From: Streptomyces sp. NBC_00670
GTDB taxonomy: Bacteria > Actinomycetota > Actinomycetes > Streptomycetales > Streptomycetaceae
Length of the DNA: 64,000 nt
Reading direction: 5' to 3'
Assembly: GCF_036226765.1 (NCBI RefSeq)
Contig: NZ_CP109017.1
Location: 3,916,501-3,980,500 of the forward strand
Shown here piece by piece: positions 8,323-18,376 of the stretch. Made by a program: the position numbers and the translations under genes. The notes beneath the pieces are model-generated. The model had not been told where the DNA came from. It was given only the letters and a program-made list of their open reading frames with translations, and did no database searches. The first letter of the stretch is position 1, and every line of letters starts with the position of its first letter.

Positions 8323-10611
8323 TTACTTCACCGGCTCGGGTTCCGGCGCCTTCGCGCCGTCGCCCGTGCCGGCCGGCGGTTCGTCCACCTCTGTCTTGAC
8401 GGACGTCAGGAGCAGCTGGGCCACGTCGACGACCTGGACCGACTCCTTCGCCTGGCCATCGTTCTTCTTGCCGTTGACCGAGTCGGTCAGCATGACCAGG
8501 CAGAACGGGCAGGCCGTGGAGACGATGTCGGGGTTCAGCGACAGCGCCTCGTCGACGCGCTCGTTGTTGATGCGCTTGCCGATGCGCTCCTCCATCCACA
8601 TGCGCGCGCCGCCGGCGCCGCAGCAGAAGCCGCGCTCCTTGTGGCGGTGCATCTCCTCGTTGCGCAGTCCGGGGACGCCCGCGATGATCTCGCGCGGGGG
8701 CGTGTAGATCTTGTTGTGGCGGCCCAGGTAGCAGGGGTCGTGGTAGGTGATCAGGCCCTCGACCGGGGTGACGGGGACGAGCTTGCCCTCGTCGACGAGG
8801 TGCTGGAGCAGTTGCGTGTGGTGGATGACCTCGTAGTCGCCGCCGAGCTGCGGGTACTCGTTGCCGATCGTGTTGAGGCAGTGCGGGCAGGTGGCGACGA
8901 TCTTCTTCGCCGACTTCGGCTTCCTCGACTCCGGCGTGACCTTGCCGTCGTCGTCCATCTCCTCGCCGAACGCCGCGTTGAGCGTCATGACGTTCTCCAT
9001 GCCGAGCTCCTGGAACAGGGGCTCGTTGCCCAGGCGGCGGGCGGAGTCGCCGGTGCACTTCTCGTCGCCGCCCATGATGGCGAACTTGACGCCCGCGATG
9101 TGGAGGAGTTCGGCGAAGGCCTTCGTGGTCTTCTTCGCGCGGTCCTCGAGCGCGCCCGCGCAGCCGACCCAGTACAGGTACTCGACCTCGGTGAGGTCCT
9201 CGATGTCGCGGCCGACGACCGGGATCTCGAAGTCGACCTCCTTGGTCCACTCCAGGCGCTGCTTCTTGGCCAGGCCCCAGGGGTTGCCCTTCTTCTCCAG
9301 GTTCTTGAGCATCGTGCCCGCCTCGCTCGGGAAGGCGGACTCGATCATCACCTGGTAGCGGCGCATGTCGACGATGTGGTCGACGTGCTCGATGTCGACG
9401 GGGCACTGCTCGACGCAGGCGCCGCAGGTGGTGCAGGACCAGAGGACGTCGGGGTCGATGACGCCGTTCTCTTCGAGGGTGCCGATCAGCGGGCGCTCGG
9501 CCTCCGCGAGGGCGGCGGCGGGGACGTCCTTGAGCTGCTCCTCGGACGCCTTCTCCTCGCCTTCCATGGACTTGCCGCCGCCGGCCAGCAGGTAGGGGGC
9601 CTTGGCGTGCGCGTGGTCGCGCAGCGACATGATCAGCAGCTTCGGGGAGAGCGGCTTGCCGGTGTTCCACGCGGGGCACTGCGACTGGCAGCGGCCGCAC
9701 TCGGTGCAGGTGGAGAAGTCCAGCAGGCCCTTCCAGGAGAAGTGCTCGACCTGGGAGACGCCGAAGACGTCGTCCTCGCCCGGGTCGGTGAAGTCGATCG
9801 CCTTGCCGCCGGAGGTCATCGGCTGCAGCGCGCCCAGCGCCGTACCGCCGTCGCTCTCCCGCTTGAACCAGATGTTCGGGAAGGCCAGGAAGCGGTGCCA
9901 GGCGATGCCCATGTCGGTCTTGAGGCCGACCACGATCATCCAGATGAACGAGGTGGCGATCTTCAGGCCGGCGAAGAAGTAGGTGAGGTTCTGGAGCGTG
10001 TTCAGGTCCATGCCGCGCAGCCAGGACACCACCGGGTACGAGACGAAGAACGAGGCCTCGTAGCCGTCCACGTGGTGCTGGGCGCCCTCCAGCGCGTGCA
10101 GCATGAAGATGCAGACGCCGACGATCAGGATGACGGCCTCGACGAAGTACGCCTGGCCGAAGTTGGAGCCCGCGAACCGGGACTTGCGGCCCGGCCTGCG
10201 CGGATGCGAGAGCTGGCGCAGTGCGATGAGCACCAGGATGCCGAGCACCGTCATCGTGCCGATGAACTCGACGAAGACGTTGTACGGGGCCCAGTCGCCC
10301 AGCACCGGCAGCAGCCAGTCGGCCCGGAAGAGCTGCCCGATCGCGTTGACGATGGTCAGCAGCAGCGTGAAGAAGCCCACCGCCACGAACCAGTGCGCCG
10401 CGCCGACGACGCCCCAGCGGTTCATCCGGGTGTGGCCGAGGAACTCCTTGACCACGGTGACCGTGCGCTGTGCGGGGTCGTCGGTCCGGGTCCCGGCCGG
10501 CACGGACTGGCCCAGCCGCATGAAGGTGTAGATCTGCAGGAGGGCGCGGCCGAACAGCGCCACGCCGACCACGATCAGGACCAGCGACACGATGATCGCG
10601 GCGAGTTGCAT
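8323..10611 (-). CDS. etfD: Fe-S oxidoreductase, EtfD-like electron-transfer membrane protein
   Basis: 762 residues. The N-terminal third has about five or six membrane segments (MQLAAIIVSLVLIVVGVALF and others, to about residue 255). Next is a ferredoxin-like domain with two 4Fe-4S motifs, CTECGRCQSQCP and CTTCGACVEQCP. Last are two CCG-type cysteine-rich domains (WVGCAG, CPHC, and HDPCYLGR, GFCCGAGGARMW, CPFC). This matches the mycobacterial EtfD/Rv0338c type, which passes electrons from electron-transfer flavoprotein in fatty-acid beta-oxidation to the quinone pool. ATG 10611 has GGAG seven bases upstream. Paired TTAC-type sites lie just upstream. It ends in an acidic proline-rich tail and a hairpin terminator. 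Confidence 0.85.
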   Translation of the reverse strand: MQLAAIIVSLVLIVVGVALFGRALLQIYTFMRLGQSVPAGTRTDDPAQRTVTVVKEFLGHTRMNRWGVVGAAHWFVAVGFFTLLLTIVNAIGQLFRADWLLPVLGDWAPYNVFVEFIGTMTVLGILVLIALRQLSHPRRPGRKSRFAGSNFGQAYFVEAVILIVGVCIFMLHALEGAQHHVDGYEASFFVSYPVVSWLRGMDLNTLQNLTYFFAGLKIATSFIWMIVVGLKTDMGIAWHRFLAFPNIWFKRESDGGTALGALQPMTSGGKAIDFTDPGEDDVFGVSQVEHFSWKGLLDFSTCTECGRCQSQCPAWNTGKPLSPKLLIMSLRDHAHAKAPYLLAGGGKSMEGEEKASEEQLKDVPAAALAEAERPLIGTLEENGVIDPDVLWSCTTCGACVEQCPVDIEHVDHIVDMRRYQVMIESAFPSEAGTMLKNLEKKGNPWGLAKKQRLEWTKEVDFEIPVVGRDIEDLTEVEYLYWVGCAGALEDRAKKTTKAFAELLHIAGVKFAIMGGDEKCTGDSARRLGNEPLFQELGMENVMTLNAAFGEEMDDDGKVTPESRKPKSAKKIVATCPHCLNTIGNEYPQLGGDYEVIHHTQLLQHLVDEGKLVPVTPVEGLITYHDPCYLGRHNKIYTPPREIIAGVPGLRNEEMHRHKERGFCCGAGGARMWMEERIGKRINNERVDEALSLNPDIVSTACPFCLVMLTDSVNGKKNDGQAKESVQVVDVAQLLLTSVKTEVDEPPAGTGDGAKAPEPEPVK

Positions 10612-10635
10612 TGGGGCTCCTGGGGCGGCCTCGAC

Positions 10636-10666
10636 GTTACTGAGCTCGAGATTACTAAGCGGTAAC
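10636..10666 (-). promoter_or_regulatory. repeated TTACT-AGC operator-like motif upstream of etfD
   Basis: GTTACTGAGC (10636-10645) is repeated as ATTACTAAGC (10651-10660), 15 bp apart. The second continues to GGTAAC, giving the partial palindrome ATTAC-N6-GTAAC. It lies 25-55 bp upstream of the etfD start in an AT-richer patch. Placement fits a repressor of fatty-acid oxidation genes, but the regulator is not identified. Confidence 0.4.
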
Positions 10667-10833
10667 TTATCCAGTCCGTCCGAGACTACCCCCATCTCGC
10701 TTCGCAATGTAGCCGGACGCGAGGTGATCTGAGTCGCTGAGGGGCACCTCGGCGTGACCGTGCCCCGAGCGTCCCGGTCGGCGGACCACACGAACGGATC
10801 GTGTTATTCGTACGGTATTGCGGCATATGCGCC

Positions 10834-10839
10834 TACGGT
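10834..10839 (+). promoter_or_regulatory. leaderless -10 box for the MraY/WecA-like gene
   Basis: TACGGT; its first T is 13 nt before GTG 10847. It supports that start over the upstream GTG at 10754. Confidence 0.5.
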
Positions 10840-10846
10840 GTACTCC

Positions 10847-11872
10847 GTGCTCTACGGGATCGTGGCCGCCACCACCGCCGTTCTCCTCGCCGCCGCGCTG
10901 TGCGCGCTGCTGCGGGGCCCCGGCCTGCGGGCGGGGATCGTGAAGGTGGGGCGGCGCGGACGGCGGGTGCCGGTGGTGGGCGGGCTCGCGGTCGTGGGGA
11001 CGGTCGGCGCGGTGGTCGGCGTCGGCGAGTGGAGCGGGGCGGCGCGGCTGGGCGGCGAGGTCACCCGGGTGCTCCTCGCGGCGGTGGCCGTCGCGCTGAC
11101 GGGCCTCGCCGAGGATCTGCGCCCCGCCCGCCCCCGCCCCGCCGGCCGGTGGCCGCGCCTCGCGCGCGGTGCCCTCCGCCACGGCGTCCCGGCGGGCGCG
11201 GCGGCCCTCGTGGTGCCGTACGACGTCCTCGGCGTCCCGGGCGGCCTGCTCGCCGCCGGGTGGATCGTCCTCGTCGCCCACGGATTCGTGGCGCTCGATC
11301 ACGCCGACGGAGTGATGGGCGCGGTCGGCGTCGTCACGGCGTTCGCCCTCGGCACCTGCGCGGTGGCCGACGTACGGGACGGGCTCGCCGCCCTGCTGTG
11401 CGTGCTGGCCGCCGCGCTCACCGGGTTCCTGATGCACAACGCGGCTCCCGCGCGCGTGACCGCCGGGCGCGGCGGCGCGCTGTTCACCGGCTTCCTGCCG
11501 GCGGCCGTGGCGGTCCTGGTGCTGGCCGGACGGGGCCCCGGTACGGGCGGCAGCGTACTGGCGGCGCTGAGCGCGGTGCCGGTGGCGAGCCTGTCGCGGC
11601 TCCGCGTGGCCCGGGGCCTGCGGGGGATGGGGGTCACGCCCCGGGGGGTTGTCGTGACGGTGGCGGCGTTGGCCGCGGGGGCGGCGGTTCCCGGGGTACT
11701 GGTCTTCTTGGACTGTGCCCAACCATGGGCGGCGTGGGTCGCGGCGGCAACGGTCGCGACAACCGTCCTGGCCTGCGGCCGGCCGGGAAGGGCACCTCAT
11801 GGCTCGGGGGAACTGCGCGCAGGAGCCCCACTCACCCGCACCCGCCACACAGCCCGCACCCCCGAGCTGTAG
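10847..11872 (+). CDS. degenerate MraY/WecA-like polyprenyl-phosphate glycosyltransferase family membrane protein
   Basis: 341 residues, about ten hydrophobic segments. Family landmarks are recognisable but altered: VPVVGGLAVV (family P-x-GG), GLAEDLRPARPRPAGR (family GLxDDLxxLxPRxKL), LDHADGVMGAVGVVTAF (family N-x2-DGxDGLA), and ARVTAGRGGALFTGFL (family A-x-x-FMGDxGSxxLG). In the last motif the metal-binding Asp is replaced by Arg, so transferase activity is doubtful. The last ~25 residues are encoded by a copy of the local extragenic repeat. The gene is leaderless by position of its -10 box. It could be an inactive homolog, a flippase-like protein or an enzyme with shifted chemistry; I cannot tell which. 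Confidence 0.6.
   Translation: MLYGIVAATTAVLLAAALCALLRGPGLRAGIVKVGRRGRRVPVVGGLAVVGTVGAVVGVGEWSGAARLGGEVTRVLLAAVAVALTGLAEDLRPARPRPAGRWPRLARGALRHGVPAGAAALVVPYDVLGVPGGLLAAGWIVLVAHGFVALDHADGVMGAVGVVTAFALGTCAVADVRDGLAALLCVLAAALTGFLMHNAAPARVTAGRGGALFTGFLPAAVAVLVLAGRGPGTGGSVLAALSAVPVASLSRLRVARGLRGMGVTPRGVVVTVAALAAGAAVPGVLVFLDCAQPWAAWVAAATVATTVLACGRPGRAPHGSGELRAGAPLTRTRHTARTPEL
11790..11872 (+). repeat. extragenic-repeat copy forming the 3' end of a gene
   Basis: The stretch GGGGAACTGCGCG, an altered middle, CACCCGCACCCGCCA, then CCCCCGAGCT matches the right part of the repeats at 31.9 kb, 34.9 kb and 37.8 kb. Here it is translated as the tail GSGELRAGAPLTRTRHTARTPEL of the MraY/WecA-like protein. 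Confidence 0.65.
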
Positions 11873-11915
11873 GCGGGGCATGGAGTACGCCGCGCGGAAG
11901 CGCCGGCCGATCCCG

Positions 11916-12617
11916 CTAGCGGGTGGGCGGAGGCTGGTGGATGTGCTGGAGCCCCAGCGGTGCCGGCGGGGGCAGGGGCTCGGTACGGCCGGACCGGAAG
12001 GACTGGAGGAGGTAGGCGGCCAGGCGTCGGGACGCGGCCGGCGAGGCCTGCTGGGACTCTCCGACGACGGCGTTGTTGGCCAGGAGCAGGAGAGTGACGT
12101 CGGAGGGGTGGAAGTCGGCCCGCAGTTCCCCCGCGTCTTTGGCCCGCTGCACCAGTTGGGCGAGGCCTGTCTCCGCGCGGGTGCGGTCGCGCTCGTAGTC
12201 GACGGCGTCGGGGAACTGGGCCAGGAAGGCGGCCGTGAAACCCCGGTCGGTGGCCTGCATGGCGCACACCTTCTCGATCACACTGCGGAACCCGCGCCAG
12301 GGATCGGGGTCGGCCAGGGCGTCGTCGAGGATGGCGACGCAGCCGGCTATCTGTGCGGCGCAGGCTTCGGTGACGAGCGCGGCTCGGGTGGGGAAGTGCC
12401 GATAGAGGGTGGCTGCGCCGACCCCCGCGCGGCGGGCGATCGTCGTGAGGGGTACGTCGATTCCCTGGATCCGGAATGCCTCGCGGGCGGCTTCGAGGAT
12501 GCGGTCGCGGTTGCGCCGGGCATCGGCGCGCAGTCCGGTGGCCGCGGCGGGCGGCGGGGGCCCGTCGGTGGCAGCCGGTAGTGGTCGGCCTGGCTTCCGA
12601 GAGCTCTGAGCAGGCAT
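11916..12617 (-). CDS. TetR/AcrR-family transcriptional regulator
   Basis: 233 residues. After a Pro/Ala-rich leader of ~30 residues comes a TetR DNA-binding domain: RRNRDRILEAAREAFRIQG, then TTIARRAGVGAATLYRHFPTRAALV (helix-turn-helix about residues 55-85). The C-terminal ligand domain is variable. It is divergent from an MFS exporter and presumably represses it. ATG 12617 is chosen because TAAAGT lies 13 nt upstream (leaderless); that box is inside an inverted repeat, implying autorepression. The inducer is probably a substrate of the adjacent pump. Confidence 0.9.
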   Translation of the reverse strand: MPAQSSRKPGRPLPAATDGPPPPAAATGLRADARRNRDRILEAAREAFRIQGIDVPLTTIARRAGVGAATLYRHFPTRAALVTEACAAQIAGCVAILDDALADPDPWRGFRSVIEKVCAMQATDRGFTAAFLAQFPDAVDYERDRTRAETGLAQLVQRAKDAGELRADFHPSDVTLLLLANNAVVGESQQASPAASRRLAAYLLQSFRSGRTEPLPPPAPLGLQHIHQPPPTR

Positions 12618-12622
12618 GTCTC

Positions 12623-12640
12623 CCACTTTAGCGGAAGTGG
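12623..12640. promoter_or_regulatory. putative TetR operator over its own -10 box
   Basis: CCACTT-N6-AAGTGG inverted repeat. It covers the TAAAGT -10 box (12625-12630) of the leaderless tetR gene, a classic autorepression arrangement. Confidence 0.55.
12625..12630 (-). promoter_or_regulatory. leaderless -10 box for tetR
   Basis: TAAAGT on the minus strand, first T 13 nt before ATG 12617. Confidence 0.5.
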
Positions 12641-12680
12641 AAGGTGTCGCCCGTTTACGGCGCTACGGTGGATGAGCAAG

Positions 12681-12698
12681 TCGGAAGATCCCTTCCGA
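12681..12698. promoter_or_regulatory. putative second TetR operator
   Basis: Perfect inverted repeat TCGGAAG-ATCC-CTTCCGA in the divergent tetR-MFS intergenic region. Its arms differ from the site at 12623, so it may be bound by the same TetR with a relaxed consensus or by another protein. Confidence 0.5.
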
Positions 12699-12876
12699 GC
12701 ACGCCCTGGCGGTCACCACTGGCGCGGCATTGCCCGCGGCGCGGGACGCGACCGCCACCGCTGCAATCCCGGACTCGCGCAAGCGCCCCGAGGGCGCCGC
12801 CGCGGCCGGACCCCCTCACTCCGCGACCGGCCACGCGCCGGCGCTGACTGACCGTGCCCATTTCTGAGAGGTGCCC

Positions 12877-14472
12877 ATGACCCCGAGCCGGCCTCCCCGG
12901 GCGGCAGCCGCTGCCACGCGCGGTGAAAGTGCGCCGGACGCGCGTCAGTTGCGGACCATCCTGATCGCTGTCTCGGTCGCGCTGATGGCCGTCATCGCGT
13001 CGGTGTCGGGACTGAACGTGGCCCAGACCCACCTGGCCGTCGATTTCGGGGCCTCGCAGAGCACCGTCCTGTGGATCATCAACATCTACACCCTCGTCCT
13101 GGCCGCCCTGCTGCTGCCGCTCGGCGCCATCGGTGACCGCTTGGGCCGCAAACCCATGCTGATCGCCGGGCTGACCCTCTTCGGCGTCGCGAGCGTCGCA
13201 GGCGCCCTGGCTCCGAACGCGGAGGTGATGATCGCCGCGCGGATGGGCGCCGGTGTCGGGGCGGCGATGATCATGCCCGTCACCCTTGCCGTCATCACCT
13301 CCACCTTCCCCGAGGAGCAGCGAGGGAAGGCGATCGGGGTGTGGACCGGGGTGGGCGGAGGCGGCGGCGTCGTGGGCCTGTTCCTGGGGGCGTTCCTGGT
13401 CGACGCCGCCGACTGGCGCTGGCTGTTCGCCCTGCCGGTGGTCCTGGCCGTCGTGGCCATGGCCATGACGCTGAAGTCGGTTCCCAACTCCTTCGAGCGG
13501 CCCCGCCATTCCTTCGACACCCTCGGCGCGCTGGTGTCCACCGTCGCGGTGGTCGGCCTCATCTTCGTCCTGCAGGAGGGGCCAGAGCGCGGCTGGACCG
13601 CCCCGGTGACCCTGATCAGCCTCGCCGTCGGTCTCGGTGCCACCGTCATTTTCGTGGTCTGGGAGCTGCGCCGCCGGGACGCCTCACTGCTGGACGTGCG
13701 GCTGTTCCGTGAGCGCGGCCTGGCCGGCGGCTCGATCACCCTGCTGGTGACCTTCGGTGTCCAGGCGGGCATCACCGTGGTCCTCCTGCCGTTCTTCCAG
13801 GCCGTGCTGGGCTGGTCGGCGCTGCTGTCCTCGGTGGCGATGCTGCCCATGGCCGTGGCGCTGATCGTGGCCGCCGGTGTGGCCCCCAGGTTGGCGACAC
13901 GGATCGGCGTCCGCCGGACCCTGGCCGGCGGTATCGCGCTGACCGGGGTCGGCCTGGCCCTGATGGCGCTGTTCGTCTCCGTCGACGGCGGTTATCCGTC
14001 CCTCCTGCCCGGCCTGCTCGCCCAGGGTTTCGGCTCGGGTCTGGCGATGACGCCGTCCACGGAGGCCATCACCGGCTCCCTGCCGCGCGAGAAGCAGGGC
14101 GTCGCCTCTGCCCTCAACGACGTCACGCGCGAGTTCGGCACCGCACTGGGCGTCGCGCTGCTGGGCGCGCTGCTGTCGGCCGGCTACCGCAGCTCCATCG
14201 GCGGCCGGCTTCAGGGCATCCCGCAGGGCACCGCGGACACCGCGCGCGACGGCATCGCCAACGCCCTGGAGGCCGCACCCGGCGCGGGACCGCGCGCGCA
14301 GGACCTGGTCCACGCCGCCCAGCAGTCCTTCGTCGACGGATGGCGGCAGGCCATGTGGGTGGGCACGGCCGTCCTGGCCGCCCTGTTCGTCTACACGGCC
14401 CTGCGCGGACCGAAGGAGCCGGCCCCCGGGGCCGCTGACGATGCAGAGGTCACCGAGAACGTCGCTGCCTGA
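12877..14472 (+). CDS. MFS drug exporter, DHA2 (14-TM) family
   Basis: 531 residues with about 14 hydrophobic segments. MFS motif A is present as LLPLGAIGDRLGRKPMLIAG, and motif C-like GVGGGGGVVGLFLGAFL lies in TM5, as in proton antiporters of the EmrB/QacA type. The closing region is an Ala/Glu-rich cytoplasmic tail. ATG 12877 follows GAGAGG at good spacing; the GTG two codons earlier overlaps that site. It likely exports a toxic small molecule by proton antiport under control of the divergent TetR protein. Confidence 0.9.
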   Translation: MTPSRPPRAAAAATRGESAPDARQLRTILIAVSVALMAVIASVSGLNVAQTHLAVDFGASQSTVLWIINIYTLVLAALLLPLGAIGDRLGRKPMLIAGLTLFGVASVAGALAPNAEVMIAARMGAGVGAAMIMPVTLAVITSTFPEEQRGKAIGVWTGVGGGGGVVGLFLGAFLVDAADWRWLFALPVVLAVVAMAMTLKSVPNSFERPRHSFDTLGALVSTVAVVGLIFVLQEGPERGWTAPVTLISLAVGLGATVIFVVWELRRRDASLLDVRLFRERGLAGGSITLLVTFGVQAGITVVLLPFFQAVLGWSALLSSVAMLPMAVALIVAAGVAPRLATRIGVRRTLAGGIALTGVGLALMALFVSVDGGYPSLLPGLLAQGFGSGLAMTPSTEAITGSLPREKQGVASALNDVTREFGTALGVALLGALLSAGYRSSIGGRLQGIPQGTADTARDGIANALEAAPGAGPRAQDLVHAAQQSFVDGWRQAMWVGTAVLAALFVYTALRGPKEPAPGAADDAEVTENVAA

Positions 14473-14528
14473 TGCGCGAGTTGGCGGCGCCGGCAGTGGG
14501 CAGGACCTGCGCGAGCCTCCGCGAATAA

Positions 14529-14549
14529 GTTGAGCCGAGCCCACTCACC
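14529..14549 (+). promoter_or_regulatory. HspR-binding (HAIR-like) site 1
   Basis: GTTGAGC-N7-ACTCACC, 5-6 of 7 matches per arm to the HspR inverted repeat CTTGAGT-N7-ACTCAAG. It lies upstream of a TTGACG (14554-14559) that could be the dnaK -35. Confidence 0.6.
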
Positions 14550-14580
14550 TCTCTTGACGTAGCACCTATGCCCTGGCATG

Positions 14581-14601
14581 GTTGAGTCCGTTGCACTCAA
14601 G
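14581..14601 (+). promoter_or_regulatory. HspR-binding (HAIR) site 2, dnaK promoter
   Basis: GTTGAGT-N7-ACTCAAG, near-perfect HAIR consensus, 19 bp before the dnaK start codon and over the expected transcription start. It allows HspR, with DnaK as corepressor in the Streptomyces model, to repress the operon. Confidence 0.88.
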
Positions 14602-14620
14602 TCAGCTGGAGGAAAGAACC

Positions 14621-16467
<1,847 letters not shown>

Positions 16468-16471
<4 letters not shown>

Positions 16472-17145
16472 CGGAGGAGACCCCGGGCTTCGACGAGCAG
16501 CAGCCCGACGTCCCCTCCGGCGCGACCTCCGACGACGCCGAGCCGAAGGCCGCCTCCTCCGCCAAGGAGGAGGGGGCGGCCCCGGCCGGGGACGCCGCTC
16601 AGACGGCCGGTCTGACGGCCCAGCTGGACCAGGTGCGCACCGCCCTCGGCGAGCGCACCGCGGACCTCCAGCGGCTGCAGGCCGAGTACCAGAACTACCG
16701 GCGCCGGGTCGAGCGCGACCGGGTCACGGTCAAGGAGATCGCCACCGCGAGCCTCCTGTCCGAGCTCCTGCCCGTGCTCGACGACATCGGCCGCGCGCGC
16801 GACCACGACGAACTGGTCGGCGGCTTCAAGTCGGTGGCCGAGTCGCTGGAGACGGTGGCGGCCAAGCTGGGTCTGCAGCAGTTCGGCAAGGAGGGCGAGC
16901 CCTTCGACCCGACGATCCACGAGGCCCTGATGCACAGTTACGCGCCGGACGTCACCGAGACGACGTGCGTGGCGATTCTGCAGCCGGGGTATCGCCTCGG
17001 TGAGCGCACCATCCGCCCCGCGCGGGTGGCGGTCGCCGAGCCCCAGCCCGGCGCGCAGACGGCTCTGGCGGACTCCGCCGAGGCCGAGGGTGCCAAGGGC
17101 GCCGACGCAGACGACAAGGAGAGCGGTGGCCCGGACGAGGGCTGA
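16468..17145 (+). CDS. grpE: nucleotide exchange factor GrpE
   Basis: 225 residues; drives ADP release from DnaK. A long acidic/Ala-rich N-terminus is followed by the dimerising coiled coil (LGERTADLQRLQAEYQNYRRR) and the beta-domain ending DVTETTCVAILQPGYRLGERTIRPARVAVAE. The GTG start overlaps the dnaK stop by four bases (GTGA), giving coupled translation. The C-terminal extension of about 40 residues is acidic and looks disordered. Confidence 0.96.
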
Positions 17146-17178
17146 GCTCGCACACGCAAGGAAGGAGGGACGTCGGGG

Positions 17179-18369
17179 ATGAGCACCAAGGACTTCATCG
17201 AGAAGGACTACTACAAGGTCCTCGGCGTCCCCAAGGACGCCACCGAGGCCGAGATCAAGAAGGCGTACCGGAAGCTCGCCCGCGAGTTCCACCCGGACGC
17301 CAACAAGGGCAACGCCAAGGCGGAGGAACGTTTCAAGGAGATCTCCGAGGCGAACGACGTCCTCGGGGACCCCAAGAAGCGCAAGGAGTACGACGAGGCC
17401 CGGACGCTGTTCGGCAACGGCGGGTTCCGTCCGGGCCCCGGTGCCGGCGGCGGCGGAACGTTCAACTTCGACCTGGGCGACCTCTTCGGAGGCGGCGCCC
17501 AGGGCGGGGGCGGCGGTGCGCAGGGCGGCTTCGGCGGCGGACTCGGTGACGTCTTCGGGGGCCTGTTCAACCGCGGCGGCGCGGGCACCGGCACACGCAC
17601 CCAGCCGCGGCGCGGCCAGGACGTGGAGTCCGAGGTCTCGCTGAGCTTCACGGAGGCGGTCGACGGCGCCACGGTGCCGCTGCGGATGTCCAGCCAGCAG
17701 CCGTGCAAGGCCTGTTCGGGCACCGGCGACAAGAACGGCACACCGCGCGTGTGCCCGACCTGCGTCGGTACGGGACAGGTGGCGCGCGGCTCCGGCGGCG
17801 GCTTCTCGCTGACCGACCCGTGCCCGGACTGCAAGGGCCGCGGCCTGATCGCCGAGGACCCCTGCGAGGTCTGCAAGGGCTCCGGGCGCGCGAAGTCCTC
17901 GCGCACCATGCAGGTGCGCATCCCGGCGGGCGTCAGCGACGGGCAGCGGATCCGGCTGCGCGGCAAGGGCGCCCCCGGCGAGCGCGGCGGCCCGGCGGGC
18001 GACCTCTACGTCGTCGTGCACGTCGGGACGCACCCGGTGTTCGGCCGCAAGGACGACAACCTCACCGTCACGGTCCCCGTCACCTTCGCGGAGGCGGCGC
18101 TCGGCGGCGAGGTGCGGGTGCCCACCCTGGGCGGCCCGCCCGTCACCCTGAAGCTGCCCCCGGGCACGCCCAACGGGCGCACGATGCGCGCCCGCGGCAA
18201 GGGCGCGGTCCGCAAGGACGGCTCCCGCGGGGACCTGCTGGTCACCGTCGAGGTGAGTGTGCCCAAGGACGTGTCGGGGAAGGCTCGTGACGCGCTGGAG
18301 GCGTATCGCGAGGCGACCGCGGGGGAGGACCCGCGGGCGGAGCTGTTCGAGTCCGCGAAGGGAGCATGA
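17179..18369 (+). CDS. dnaJ: co-chaperone DnaJ (type I Hsp40)
   Basis: 396 residues. The J-domain contains YYKVLGVPKDATEAEIKKAYRKLA and the HPD motif (EFHPDANKG), which stimulates DnaK ATPase. A Gly/Phe-rich linker follows (about residues 80-135). The zinc domain has four CxxCxGxG repeats: CKACSGTG, CPTCVGTG, CPDCKGRG, CEVCKGSG. The C-terminal substrate domains include AALGGEVRVPTLGG. AAGGAGGG precedes the ATG. It lies seven bases from hspR and in the same operon. Confidence 0.97.
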   Translation: MSTKDFIEKDYYKVLGVPKDATEAEIKKAYRKLAREFHPDANKGNAKAEERFKEISEANDVLGDPKKRKEYDEARTLFGNGGFRPGPGAGGGGTFNFDLGDLFGGGAQGGGGGAQGGFGGGLGDVFGGLFNRGGAGTGTRTQPRRGQDVESEVSLSFTEAVDGATVPLRMSSQQPCKACSGTGDKNGTPRVCPTCVGTGQVARGSGGGFSLTDPCPDCKGRGLIAEDPCEVCKGSGRAKSSRTMQVRIPAGVSDGQRIRLRGKGAPGERGGPAGDLYVVVHVGTHPVFGRKDDNLTVTVPVTFAEAALGGEVRVPTLGGPPVTLKLPPGTPNGRTMRARGKGAVRKDGSRGDLLVTVEVSVPKDVSGKARDALEAYREATAGEDPRAELFESAKGA

Positions 18370-18376
18370 GGACGCC

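Noticed and set aside
8104..10665. 853-codon plus-strand frame opposite etfD
   Set aside because: Exact antisense of a gene with clear 4Fe-4S and CCG motifs; composition is that of reversed coding sequence.
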